Shown: positions 50,906 to 59,796, counted from the stretch's first letter. The stretch is 64,000 nucleotides of DNA from Nibribacter roseus (GCF_042662225.1 NZ_JBHSYQ010000003.1:1178001-1242000), one strand, 5' to 3'. Program-made: numbers and translations. Notes: generated by a model not told the origin, from the sequence alone.

Positions 50906-52033
50906 CTAAAATGGTTGCCCGTGGGTGCGCCGCATGATAGCACGTACTGCCGCTGGTAATTGACCTAAACCTGCCACTGCCAGTTCTGATAAAACGGGGT
51001 GTCCGAACAGTTTCTGCACCGCTCTGCCTGTACGTAACCTGGCTCCAAACTGGTATTTCCATGCGTGGGTGTAATTAGCCTCTAGCTCTTTTCGTGTTTG
51101 CTCTCCGTTCAAAAACAGCAGTACTTGTTCAGACAGCAGTTTGGCCGAGTGAATGGCCATGGCCATGCCGTTGCCGCAGAGGGGAGTGATAAGGCCTGCC
51201 GCATCACCGCACATAAGAATATGGTTTTCTACACAAGTTTTGGACGCAAAAGAAATTTCATTGATAACCTCAGGCTGTGTATACAAGTGTTCACTAGTAG
51301 TCAATATTTCCTTTAGAAAGGGGTTTTTGCTTAATATTTTTTCTTCCATTGCCGCAATGGTTCCGCTCTTTTTCAGGTTTTGGCGAGTGGTCAGATAGCA
51401 AAAGCAGTATTTATCTTCCTCAATGGCCGAGATGCCCGCATACCCGTCAGCAAAATTATGGAGGGCAATGACGTTTTTGGGGAATTTGGTGCGCAGGTGA
51501 TATTTCACACCCAGATAAGGAGAGCGCTCTTCAAAGAAAGTACGGTTGAGCCGGCGGTCTAAAGTACTTCGTTTGCCATACGCACCAACCACTATAGGGG
51601 CTTCTATACACTGGCCATCTGACAGGTTGACTTGAAAGCTGCCGTTGTCAAATTCTACATTAGAGACAGAAACCTGTTGCCTGAATATAACTCTTCGTGT
51701 GAGGGCTAATTTGTATAAATAATAGTCAAGTTGGTACCTGCTCACGCCAAAGCCCCCCAGATCCAGCGGTGCCATCAGAGTTCGCCCGCTGGGGGATGAC
51801 AACATGAAATGATCAATTTGGGCAGGAGCAAGTGCGGCTATGTCAACGCCTAAACTTTTTAAGAAAGGCAATACCTCATTAGAAATATATTCACCACACA
51901 CTTTGTGGAAGGGATAACTTTTCCTTTCCACTAGTGTTACCTCAACGTCTTGGCTTGATAATTGCAAAGCTGTAACCAGGCCTGCTAAACCACCACCAAT
52001 GATCACAGCCTTGCGGTTTTTTATATGTTGCAA
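50906..52033 (-). CDS. FAD-dependent oxidoreductase (geranylgeranyl reductase-like)
   Basis: 375 residues. The dinucleotide-binding motif is AVIIGGGLAGLVTALQLSSQ (about 9-28), followed by the group-typical HKVCGEYISNEVLPFLKSLG. The second FAD site is HILMCGDAAGLITPLCGNGM (about 275-295). This subfamily includes geranylgeranyl reductases and aromatic hydroxylases that travel with type III PKS genes. It likely hydroxylates or reduces the polyketide product. The gap to the PKS holds a palindromic repeat, so co-transcription is probable but not certain. Confidence 0.9.
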   Translation of the reverse strand: MQHIKNRKAVIIGGGLAGLVTALQLSSQDVEVTLVERKSYPFHKVCGEYISNEVLPFLKSLGVDIAALAPAQIDHFMLSSPSGRTLMAPLDLGGFGVSRYQLDYYLYKLALTRRVIFRQQVSVSNVEFDNGSFQVNLSDGQCIEAPIVVGAYGKRSTLDRRLNRTFFEERSPYLGVKYHLRTKFPKNVIALHNFADGYAGISAIEEDKYCFCYLTTRQNLKKSGTIAAMEEKILSKNPFLKEILTTSEHLYTQPEVINEISFASKTCVENHILMCGDAAGLITPLCGNGMAMAIHSAKLLSEQVLLFLNGEQTRKELEANYTHAWKYQFGARLRTGRAVQKLFGHPVLSELAVAGLGQLPAAVRAIMRRTHGQPF

Positions 52034-52194
52034 TAGGTTTATTTGTTTTGTGCAATAAATTTATTTACTTTTAAGGTAAAACCTTTGTTTTATATTAAAA
52101 AATACAAAACCAATTTTTATTGTACTGCGTTATTCTAAGGTATGAAGTGCAGTAGCACCTAATTTATTGTTCCTCTTTCTATAACCATTAATAT

Positions 52195-52566
52195 ATGAAG
52201 AAAACTATACTATTATTTTTTCTTAGCCTCACCTTACTTGATTTGTCTGCACAGATCAGGTCTACTCCGCCAATGCCGGCAGAGCCAAGAAATGAGGCTA
52301 AACAAGATACGGAAGACCGGTCGGTAACGGTATATCCCAACCCCTCCAGCGGAGTGATTACCATTTCGTTAGAAGGCTTTGAAGGCAAACGTACAGACCT
52401 GCGTATCATGAACGTGATTGGCAATGTGGTGTACCGCGAAGTTCTGCAGGATCCTGCCGGGCGCGTCTCTAAAACCTTAGACCTGAACAAGCTTACCAAA
52501 GGTTTGTACTACGTGAAGCTTGAAACGCAAACATACAGTGAGGTAAGAAAGGTGATTTTACGCTGA
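52195..52566 (+). CDS. Stand-alone T9SS type A sorting domain protein
   Basis: 123 residues. A signal peptide (LLFFLSLTLLDLSAQ) is followed by only ~25 residues of Pro/Glu-rich sequence. A complete type IX secretion C-terminal domain comes next: VTVYPNPSSGVITISLEG, LRIMNVIGNVVY, LDLNKLTKGLYYVKLET, VRKVILR. Such a domain normally sits at the end of a large secreted protein and is cleaved at the surface. Here there is almost no cargo. It may be a remnant of a larger gene or a small secreted protein in its own right. A normal terminator follows. Confidence 0.88.
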   Translation: MKKTILLFFLSLTLLDLSAQIRSTPPMPAEPRNEAKQDTEDRSVTVYPNPSSGVITISLEGFEGKRTDLRIMNVIGNVVYREVLQDPAGRVSKTLDLNKLTKGLYYVKLETQTYSEVRKVILR

Positions 52567-52589
52567 AAACTCACCTGTTGAAGTTATAG

Positions 52590-52619
52590 AAAGGCAAAAC
52601 CTATTTAGGTTTTGCCTTT
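52590..52619 (+). terminator. Rho-independent terminator after the T9SS-domain gene
   Basis: AAAGGCAAAACCTA (52590-52603) pairs with TAGGTTTTGCCTTT (52606-52619), TT loop, followed by a T run (TTTTG). Confidence 0.88.
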
Positions 52620-52641
52620 TTTTGTTAAACGGCATCTTGTT

Positions 52642-52683
52642 CCTGTTTTTCATCTGTTTTCAGAAAAACAGATGAAAAACAGG
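52642..52683. repeat. Dispersed palindromic repeat (perfect)
   Basis: Exact 19-bp arms (52642-52660, 52665-52683), loop CAGA. The arm reads CCTG + TTTTTCATCTG + TTTT; core CATC/GATG, one of the most divergent cores yet fully paired. It follows a genuine terminator. Confidence 0.9.
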
Positions 52684-52780
52684 CTAGTGCTTTTGCCTAG
52701 AGAATTTGAATACTGATTGCTCAGTCAGCAGGCCTCCGGTAAGAGTAAAAGAATGATGATGGAAGGTGATAATGCTTAGT

Positions 52781-52851
52781 GGCCTCGGCGGGAATCGAAC
52801 CCACATCTAAAGTTTAGGAAACTTCTATTCTATCCGTTGAACTACAAGGCC
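52781..52851 (-). tRNA. tRNA-Arg (CCT)
   Basis: Read on the - strand: acceptor GGCCTTG pairs with CGAGGCC. The anticodon loop TTCCTAA holds CCT between GAAGT and ACTTT. The T-arm is GTGGG/CCCGC with TTCGATT. It has 71 bases and CCA is not encoded. Reads AGG codons. Confidence 0.93.
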
Positions 52852-52977
52852 CTGGGTGTTTCTACAAAATGCCCAATGTGGTGCTGCACTATTTGAGTGG
52901 GCAAATATATGTTAAAAGGGAGCAACACACAAAGTAGAGTTATTACTCAGGTATGCGCAGCGCGAATGGGAAGTGCT

Positions 52978-53361
52978 TTATGAATCACCTTGCAAGGCAT
53001 TCAATATTTCGTCGGGATTAGCTGGCTTCTGTAAAAAGTCAACCACCAGTGGGTAAGCTTTGCTTCTGTCTTTATCTGCCTTGCGAATGGAAGAAGAAAG
53101 AATGTATACCCTGCATTTATTTCTAAAGTCAGGCTGGTGCTGAGCCAGTTCATCTAACAGCTCCCAACCGTCCATGATAGGCATAGAAAGGTCTACAAAC
53201 AAAACATCAGGGTATTCGGCTTCGCTGAGAGAGTTTATTTTTTCTAACACTTCATGGGCAGAGAGAAAAGTACTGATGTCGAGATTGTTGTCGAGCTTGT
53301 TTAGTAAACTCCCCAGTAAAAAATTGCTTACATGGTCATCATCAACCAAAAATACCTTCAT
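52978..53361 (-). CDS. Single-domain response regulator
   Basis: 127 residues, CheY-like receiver only. Acidic pocket Asp7-Asp8-Asp9 (FLVDDDHVSN), phospho-acceptor Asp57 (VLFVDLSMPIMDGWELL), and conserved Lys112 (DFLQKPANPDE). With no DNA-binding domain it must act by protein contact. Its start codon overlaps the stop of the histidine kinase gene (ATGA, 53358-53361), so the two are translationally coupled and form a cognate pair. Confidence 0.95.
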   Translation of the reverse strand: MKVFLVDDDHVSNFLLGSLLNKLDNNLDISTFLSAHEVLEKINSLSEAEYPDVLFVDLSMPIMDGWELLDELAQHQPDFRNKCRVYILSSSIRKADKDRSKAYPLVVDFLQKPANPDEILNALQGDS

Positions 53362-56270
53362 TGTTGTGGTAAATAAATTTGAACTGTTGTGCCTTTGTCG
53401 GCCTCGCTGGTAATCTGAAGCCTGCCGCCCATTGCCTCTACCTGTTGCTTGGCAAGATAAAGGCCAATGCCGCGGCCCTCTTGCTGGGTATGAAAACGTT
53501 TATAAAGCTTAAAAAGGTTATTGCTTTCTTTGGCTGAGTCGAAACCAATTCCGTTATCGCTGAAGGTGAGAATAGATTCTGCCTCTGTATTGCCCGTAAA
53601 CGCCACATTTATTTCCAAGCTGCGGGAAGATGAGCGGAACTTGAAAGAATTAGAGAGTAACTGGTGAAAAATGCTGTAGAGATAAGCTCTGTTTGCTTTC
53701 ACGGCTAGCCCCTTAGGAAGATCAATGCTGACAATAGTGTCATGATTTTGAAGCCATTCAGTAAAGGGAGACAACGCCTGATCTAAAACTTGTTCCACCT
53801 CTACTCTTTCTACCTCTACATTCCCTCTATTTTCTCTAATATTCAGAATGTTGTTCATGTCTCGGAGCACCTCATCTAGTTTGTAAGCGCTTTGCTTTAG
53901 GTAAGTGAGTGAACGGTTATAGACGTCTGAATTTTTATCTGCACCTATAATCATGTCTACCAGCCCCATGATATTGGCTCCGTGCTGGCGCAGAACATGA
54001 GAAACAATATAAGTAAATTGCTGCAGGTCGTTGTTTTTGCGGTAAAGGTCATCGGCCAGCCTGGACAGTTCCAGTTCTGAGGTTTTCAGGGAGGTTATCT
54101 CAGTCTGAATCTCTATATACCGTACTAGAGTACCTTCTTGGTCAAATGCAGGGGAAATTTCTACGTTTAGCCAAATCTCTTCTCCGTTTTTCTTTAAATT
54201 TTGAATGTCAAATGAAATAGGCTCACCACTTAGAAGCTTAGCCTCCAGAGCCAGGAACTTACTCTTGTCGGTTTTAGGGCCGTGAAGTAGCTCTGATGGT
54301 TCCTTGCCTACTGCTTCTGCCATTTCATAACCAAAGAGGCGAGTAAAGCCTTCGTTTACCCATTCCATTTTCCAGTTACTGTCGGCAATGATTACTCCGT
54401 TGTTGGTTTTACTGGCAACTAGAGACAGTTTCTCCAGCTCCTGCCGTACCCTAATCATCTCGGTTATGTCAGACTGTATGGCAATGTATCTTTCTACTTT
54501 GCCGCCCTCACCAAAAATTGGGTTCAATTGTACGGAGAACCATACGTCACTTCCATCTTTTCTGGTGTTGAGAATTTCAAAAGTGGAAGGTTTCCCGAGG
54601 AATAGCTGTTCATGAATATGTCTATTAATCTCAGGGTCTGTGTGCTTACTGCTAAGTAACTCGTAAGGAGTTTTGCCTAAAGCCTCGTCAAAGCTGTAGC
54701 CTGTTAGCGCGGTAAAACCTTCATTAACATACTCAATCTTTCCCTCTTGGCCAGCAATGATTACACCATTAGTGGTGTTTTTGGCTACCAGTGACAGTCT
54801 CTCTATTTCCCTCTGTGTTCTTACACTCTCAGTTATGTCTTTTTGAATGGCAATAAACTTGTTAAGTTCACCATTTTCATCAAATACAGGGGTGATGTCC
54901 ATGGCAAACCACAGCTTCTCCCCAGATTTCCGGTAGTTAATAATTTCAGTGCTAAAAGGCACTCGCTTATTCAGCATTTCCCTTATATACTCTAACGTGC
55001 CTGAGTCAGTCTCCTCTCCCTGTAGCAGCGATCCAGGCTTCCTTCCTTTCAAGTCGGCAAGGGTGTAACCAGTTAGTTGGGTAAAGCTTTCGTTTATCCA
55101 TTCAGTTCTTCCGTCGGCATCGGTAATGACCACGCCATGCGCAGTTTTGCTTGCTACTAATGACAGCTTTTCTATTTCCCGCTGCGCCTCTACCTGCGCC
55201 GTAACGTCATCAAAATAAATTGAGAGTCCTTCTTTAGATGAGTATGCTTTGACCTTTAGCCATTTGCTATGTTTTTTTAGGTAAGCTGTAAAGTTGACGG
55301 TACTATTTGTTTCAAAGGCTTGATGGTAGTAGGCATAAAATTCACCGCCTACCTCCTCAGGAAAAATGTCCCAAATGTTCAGCCCGATATGTCTTTTTAT
55401 GTCTAGAGGCAGCAGCCTTTCCGCTTCTTTGTTAAGGTAAGTAATTCGCCAATCTCTGTCTACGGTTACAAACCCGTCGGTAATACTATTAAGTATGTTG
55501 TTGAGTTTTTCAGCCTGTTTCTGGGCAGCCTCGTAGGCACACACCATAGGAGTGATGTCCCTTGCCACAGTTTGTACGCCTATAATTTTGCCGTTAGAGT
55601 GGATTGGGTATTTTATAGTGTCATATATCTTTATTTTCCCTGTTTCGGTTTCTATCTCCACATCACCTCTCATGATGCTGCCTTCCAAAACACTTCGCAG
55701 AGTGATATCTGCGGTTTTTGCCAAATAAGATGGAAAGAAAGAGGAGGCGCGGGAGTTTACCGCCTCTTCTCTTGTAACTAAGAAGGCATCACAGAAGCTC
55801 TGGTTAACATCAGTAATCAATCCTTCGGAGCTCTCCATAAAGAACACGTCTTTGCTGTGTTCAAACAGCGCCTTATATTTTTGCTCGCTTTCCTCCAATT
55901 TGCTCCAACCAAGTCTAAGTCCAGTAACATCTCGGCCAATGGCGTAAATTAAACTGTCTTCTGCTGATAGTGAGGCAGACCATTGTACATGGACAATCTG
56001 GTTGTCTTTTCGGAAAAAGCGGTTCTCAAAATTACTTAGTCTCTTGCCGGCCTCCATGTCACTGATGGCTTTTTGGGTGAGGCTAAGGTCGTCTGTATAA
56101 AGGAATTTGGTGTAGTGGTGCCCAATTAACTCTCCGCTGGAATACCCCAGAACGGATTCGCTGGCATCATTAACGTGCTGGAAATTTCCTTCCTTGTCAA
56201 AAGTACAGAGCAGATCACAGGAATGATACGCAAGCTTACCCCAAACTGCTGCATTTATATCTTTCCTCAA
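53358..56270 (-). CDS. Multi-PAS sensor histidine kinase
   Basis: 970 residues, no clear membrane span, so probably cytoplasmic. About six PAS domains occupy residues 1-745. Three in the middle are clear tandem duplicates, each opening with (I/L)E(K/R)LSLVA and continuing NGV(I/V)I plus WVNEGFT or an equivalent, at a period of about 125 residues. A HisKA-like helix contains the likely phospho-His in YIVSHVLRQHGANIMGL. The catalytic ATPase domain shows LSNSFKFRSSSR (N box), FSDNGIGFD (G1) and GRGIGLYLAKQQVEAMGG (G2). The sequence after the His (VLRQHGAN) departs from the usual H-D-L-R-A-P. It pairs with the response regulator downstream. Confidence 0.94.
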   Translation of the reverse strand: MRKDINAAVWGKLAYHSCDLLCTFDKEGNFQHVNDASESVLGYSSGELIGHHYTKFLYTDDLSLTQKAISDMEAGKRLSNFENRFFRKDNQIVHVQWSASLSAEDSLIYAIGRDVTGLRLGWSKLEESEQKYKALFEHSKDVFFMESSEGLITDVNQSFCDAFLVTREEAVNSRASSFFPSYLAKTADITLRSVLEGSIMRGDVEIETETGKIKIYDTIKYPIHSNGKIIGVQTVARDITPMVCAYEAAQKQAEKLNNILNSITDGFVTVDRDWRITYLNKEAERLLPLDIKRHIGLNIWDIFPEEVGGEFYAYYHQAFETNSTVNFTAYLKKHSKWLKVKAYSSKEGLSIYFDDVTAQVEAQREIEKLSLVASKTAHGVVITDADGRTEWINESFTQLTGYTLADLKGRKPGSLLQGEETDSGTLEYIREMLNKRVPFSTEIINYRKSGEKLWFAMDITPVFDENGELNKFIAIQKDITESVRTQREIERLSLVAKNTTNGVIIAGQEGKIEYVNEGFTALTGYSFDEALGKTPYELLSSKHTDPEINRHIHEQLFLGKPSTFEILNTRKDGSDVWFSVQLNPIFGEGGKVERYIAIQSDITEMIRVRQELEKLSLVASKTNNGVIIADSNWKMEWVNEGFTRLFGYEMAEAVGKEPSELLHGPKTDKSKFLALEAKLLSGEPISFDIQNLKKNGEEIWLNVEISPAFDQEGTLVRYIEIQTEITSLKTSELELSRLADDLYRKNNDLQQFTYIVSHVLRQHGANIMGLVDMIIGADKNSDVYNRSLTYLKQSAYKLDEVLRDMNNILNIRENRGNVEVERVEVEQVLDQALSPFTEWLQNHDTIVSIDLPKGLAVKANRAYLYSIFHQLLSNSFKFRSSSRSLEINVAFTGNTEAESILTFSDNGIGFDSAKESNNLFKLYKRFHTQQEGRGIGLYLAKQQVEAMGGRLQITSEADKGTTVQIYLPQQ

Positions 56271-56831
56271 AACTTTGATTCTTTAGTAAAAGTCAATCTT
56301 CAAAAGTACAAAAATCAAAATGGTAAAAGGTTGTATTATTTTAAGTAAGTAGTTGTATTACTGTATTATCTGCTACGATTTATATAAGTGTTTAGTTAAT
56401 AATTTTAAACTTAAAAGAAATTTATGATGATAAAAGGTTAATGGAATAATTTGCGGGATAGCGTTTTTAATCTTTGTTGCCACTTTAATGAGATAAACGA
56501 GAGCTGAACTTTACTATAGAGAGAGTTGCCTAAAGCGAAATAGAATTTAAAATTTGCTTAACTAAATTTTAGTGGTTGCAAGTTGTAGCGTAAAGATTTT
56601 ATTAATACCCAGTTTAATAAATGATCTAATCTGCTTAAGCATAATTTAAAAGAGACTCATGTTATTTTATAAATAAAGCAGATAATAAATTGTTTCTGTT
56701 TTATGGCTTTTATTCGATTTATAACCAAATAAAAAAATGATAAATTTTGTCTCATGTTAGGTAAACAACGTATTGTCTATATATTTGCATAAGCATTTTA
56801 ATAAATGAATTAATTAAACTAACCCAATACT
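56271..56831. other. AT-rich intergenic region
   Basis: 560 bases, strikingly A/T-rich, upstream of both the divergent kinase gene and the small gene at 56832. A candidate -7 box TATATTTG (56780-56787) faces the small gene. No ORF, palindromic repeat or RNA gene was seen. Confidence 0.5.
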
Positions 56832-57032
56832 ATGAGAGAGCAACTTAAAAGTAAGCTTGACAAAATGCAGATGGAAGTAATCCGTGACTGCCAAAACGTT
56901 GAAGATGTACAATTAATGCTAGGCATTTTTAGCCAAATGAATGAGGCCTTAAATCAAATACCAGATTCAATGGGTAAGCCTAAAGGTGCTAAAAGAGGTC
57001 GTAAGCCTAAAAATGCCGAAGCTAATTCATAA
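56832..57032 (+). CDS. Small protein with basic AT-hook-like tail
   Basis: 66 residues, family not recognised. The first ~45 residues are predicted helical (REQLKSKLDKMQMEVIRDCQ, DVQLMLGIFSQMNEALNQI). The tail GKPKGAKRGRKPKNAEANS contains R-G-R-K-P, close to the AT-hook/H1-like minor-groove binding motif. A nucleoid- or RNA-associated role is a guess. The gene has a strong terminator and a long AT-rich leader, which argues that it is real and well expressed. Confidence 0.75.
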   Translation: MREQLKSKLDKMQMEVIRDCQNVEDVQLMLGIFSQMNEALNQIPDSMGKPKGAKRGRKPKNAEANS

Positions 57033-57377
57033 TTATAGCATTTGATAAATGGTTTGAGGGAGTGGCTTTATAAAAAAGCCACTCCCTCTTTTTTTGTGGT
57101 GCGTCTTAATCATTAATTGAAATTCAACTGAAGCGTTGATAATTACATGGAGGAAGCAGGCTTCAGCCGCTATTGTAGCACAAATAGATGGAAACAGCTT
57201 CTCTTTCTGGAGCAATGTGAGGTGCAAAAGCAGGAAGTTCAAATTTATTTTATACATCTGCCCAAAGTGAGCAAAGGAATGGCCATTGTTCACGTATAAA
57301 ACCCCATGTGAACTCTGCGTTGCTTATCACTGACGTAGTGACTAGCCCGTAAGCTTTAAATAGCATAATCTTGTTTC
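57033..57377. other. Intergenic region before the DUF2652 gene
   Basis: It holds the terminator of the small gene (57056-57088); otherwise no ORF or repeat. A short CACTGACGTAGTG palindrome lies about 45 bases before the next start codon, function unknown. Confidence 0.45.
57056..57088 (+). terminator. Rho-independent terminator of the small basic-protein gene
   Basis: GAGGGAGTGGCTT (57056-57068) pairs with AAGCCACTCCCTC (57076-57088), loop TATAAAA, followed by a long T run. Confidence 0.9.
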
Positions 57378-58517
57378 ATGGAGTCAACAGTGACTAATCC
57401 TTCTTTACTGCCCCATAATGCTGATGATTCGCAGCCTGCCTTGCTGTTTATTCCGGATATTAGCGGCTTTACCCGTTTCATGCATGAAAACGGGGTGCAG
57501 TACAGTCGTAACCTGATCGCTGATTTGTTGGAGATCATCATTGAAGCCAACATCCTCAACATGGAGCTCTGCGAAATACAAGGAGATGCCATTTTGTTTT
57601 ATAAGTTGGGGTCACCGCCTGCTATAGAAGAAATTGTAAGCCAGTGCAAGCAAATTTTTCTTGATTTTCAGAATTACCTGCGCATTATGGACCGCGATAA
57701 ATTTTTACCTGGTCCGCAGCTTTCAGAAAATAGGCTTACTCTTAAAATAATAGTGCACTACGGTCGCATCAGCATTACTCAGATCAGAGATTACATTAAG
57801 CTCATGGGCACCGATGTAATTAAAGCGCACCGCTTACTGAAGAACAGTATTGAAGGGTCAGAATATGTGCTCTTGACAGAGGGGTACCTGAAAACCCAAA
57901 AGCCTGAGGCTATTGCCCAAAGTTTTGCATGGTCTCAGCTAAAAGAAGGGGTAAACCAATATGAGCATGTGGGGGAGGTGCGCTACAAATACTGTTTTCT
58001 GACACCGCTAAGGTTATTGCTAACTGACCCCGAGGAGGAGCATACACGGCAACAGTACCCAAATACTTTCACTATTAAAACAAAGGTAGAAGCACCCATG
58101 GAGCTGGTGTTGCGGGTCATAAAAAATTACCGGCTCAAGCCAAAGTGGTTGCATCGGGTAAAAAGTGTGCGCTTTGACACTCGTAAAATAAACCGTATAG
58201 GTACCAATTACCTCTGTGAAATGGAAAAAGGGGGGATTATTGAAATACAAACGTTACAGATGCGTGAGACCGCTGATAAAGTGGAGTACATTGAGAAGAT
58301 TGCTAATTTCAAGATGTTCCCTAATGCGCTGCTTTTCTTCTATTTACATGCAGCCGGTAAGCAGACGAACTTAGTGCTTGAATTTCACTACAGCCGCGTG
58401 TCAGTGGGTGATTATTTTTATGATTTCTTTGGCCGTAAGCAAATAAAAGGTTTTATGAAAACATCGCTATTGCGGTTAAAAGATTTATGCGAGCAGCTTA
58501 ATAAAAAGAAAGAGTAG
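57378..58517 (+). CDS. DUF2652 protein: class III nucleotidyl cyclase-like domain plus SRPBCC domain
   Basis: 379 residues. The N-terminal ~190 follow the class III cyclase fold. The two metal-binding Asp positions are kept (Asp27 in FIPDISGFTRFM, Asp70 in CEIQGDAILFY). In the later catalytic helix GTDVIKAHRLLKN the Arg (152) is kept, but the transition-state Asn position is Ile148, so catalysis is uncertain. The C-terminal ~160 (FTIKTKVEAPMELVLRVIKN... EFHYSRVSVGDYFYDFFG) look like a START/SRPBCC ligand-binding domain. The gene converges on an HD/Pycsar-effector-like gene with a shared terminator. DUF2652 proteins have no established function known to me. Confidence 0.8.
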   Translation: MESTVTNPSLLPHNADDSQPALLFIPDISGFTRFMHENGVQYSRNLIADLLEIIIEANILNMELCEIQGDAILFYKLGSPPAIEEIVSQCKQIFLDFQNYLRIMDRDKFLPGPQLSENRLTLKIIVHYGRISITQIRDYIKLMGTDVIKAHRLLKNSIEGSEYVLLTEGYLKTQKPEAIAQSFAWSQLKEGVNQYEHVGEVRYKYCFLTPLRLLLTDPEEEHTRQQYPNTFTIKTKVEAPMELVLRVIKNYRLKPKWLHRVKSVRFDTRKINRIGTNYLCEMEKGGIIEIQTLQMRETADKVEYIEKIANFKMFPNALLFFYLHAAGKQTNLVLEFHYSRVSVGDYFYDFFGRKQIKGFMKTSLLRLKDLCEQLNKKKE

Positions 58518-58545
58518 AAAATTACTGCTACTGTATAAAACTAAA

Positions 58546-58599
58546 ATCATGTAATGCAAAAGGGCTGTGGATTTCCACAGCCCTTTTGCATTACATGAT
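58546..58599. terminator. 25-bp perfect bidirectional terminator
   Basis: Bases 58546-58570 and 58575-58599 are exact inverted repeats (loop ATTT) between the convergent DUF2652 and HD genes. The inner GGGCTGTGG stem has flanking A and T runs, so it can terminate in both directions. Confidence 0.85.
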
Positions 58600-58608
58600 G
58601 GAGATATA

Positions 58609-59796
58609 CTAACGTGAAATAGCAACCACAAAAGACACCACCGTTAAAATAATGCCTATCATAAAAATAGTATAGGAAATACGTAGCAATCGGTACTTTT
58701 TACTTAGAACATCTCCCAAGTAATAAATATCGGTAATCATGTTGTTGTACAGCGAGCTTTTGTCGCGCATGATGTCATGCATACCAGCCTGAAAATCTTC
58801 TAGCGGAATTTTAGTAAAGTTTCCGAAGAACAGCAGGTTAATGCGTCTGCTCTTTAACTTATTTGGTTTTAGTCGGAAACTGGTTACCTCAGGCTGCGCT
58901 GAAATAATGGCAGAAATAACGGAAGCAAGTGTAGTGGCCAGCAGTATACCCACCGGTATCATCAAGATAGGGTTGCGCGTAAATTCAGCACCAATGATAG
59001 AAGACTTGGTACCTAAATAAGTAATGATAATAGACATGATAATGGCGTTGAGGCTAATCATCATGTTTGCTTTGTTATCAGCAATGGCACTTAAACTAAT
59101 GTGGTTGTCATAAGTGCTTTTAAACATGGTTTCTATACCACGTTTAGGCTGTGCCAGTGTTTCGCGCTTTTGTTTCTCCTTCTTCTTTTTCTTTTTAGTA
59201 AGGTCAAGTAAGTGGTTGCGCTGTTCTTGAATATTTGCGCTTAACTGCTTTGAGTATTTGGCCTGAGCCGGCTGCGACCTGAAACTAACAGACAGCAGAA
59301 AGTCCAGCTGGTATTGGGCCCATTCCAAATCAGAGAAGGTGCGGTCCAGGTAAATCTCCCACTCCACCCGTAGTAGCTCGGCGGTAGCGAAGAAGGTTTC
59401 TTTGCCAATGTTGGCAATGTCGGCGTCAACTAAAATATCTTCCAGCAGATGGTGCGTCAGTTGACCATGCTTGGTAGCCATGATGCAACGCGAAACTTGG
59501 TTAATTTTATCTTCGGGGTATTTTTCTTCTTTCAGAAAAGCCGTGGCAATCTCAATGCTTTCGTCTTCGTGGTTTTCATAGGTGCTGATATAACCCGTAT
59601 CATGAAACCAGGCTGCCAACAACAATACTTCCATCTCCTCTTCGGGTAGCTGGTAGGCCTCTGCTAATTGGCGCGCCTCTTTCACCACTTCAAACGTATG
59701 CTTGTAGTTGTGATAGACTAGTTTCTTAGACAGCTTCTCTTTGAAAAGCGCAAACACATAATTGCCCGCTTTTCTGATGAGGTCTTCTTTTTCCAT
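58609..59796 (-). CDS. HD phosphohydrolase fused to Pycsar-effector-like (DUF5706/PycTM) membrane domain
   Basis: 395 residues. The N-terminal HD domain (about 1-185) has a His near the front (VYHNYKHT), the HD pair His65-Asp66 in LAAWFHDTGYIS, and a later Asp in ILVDADIANIG, so it should be a metal-dependent nucleotide phosphohydrolase. A very basic linker (TKKKKKKEKQKRE, about 200) leads to a membrane domain. Helices are MMISLNAIIMSIIITYLG, ILMIPVGILLATTLASVISA and a C-terminal ISYTIFMIGIILTVVSFVVA. The block FKSTYDNHISLSAIADNKAN matches the DUF5706/PycTM type found in Pycsar effectors. Attachment of an HD enzyme suggests self-control of the cyclic-nucleotide signal. The family call is moderately sure. 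Confidence 0.8.
   Translation of the reverse strand: MEKEDLIRKAGNYVFALFKEKLSKKLVYHNYKHTFEVVKEARQLAEAYQLPEEEMEVLLLAAWFHDTGYISTYENHEDESIEIATAFLKEEKYPEDKINQVSRCIMATKHGQLTHHLLEDILVDADIANIGKETFFATAELLRVEWEIYLDRTFSDLEWAQYQLDFLLSVSFRSQPAQAKYSKQLSANIQEQRNHLLDLTKKKKKKEKQKRETLAQPKRGIETMFKSTYDNHISLSAIADNKANMMISLNAIIMSIIITYLGTKSSIIGAEFTRNPILMIPVGILLATTLASVISAIISAQPEVTSFRLKPNKLKSRRINLLFFGNFTKIPLEDFQAGMHDIMRDKSSLYNNMITDIYYLGDVLSKKYRLLRISYTIFMIGIILTVVSFVVAISR

Noticed and set aside
57378..59796. Calling this a complete Pycsar defence system
   Set aside because: Genes are convergent rather than in an operon, the cyclase-like domain lacks the transition-state Asn, and no other defence or mobile genes are nearby.
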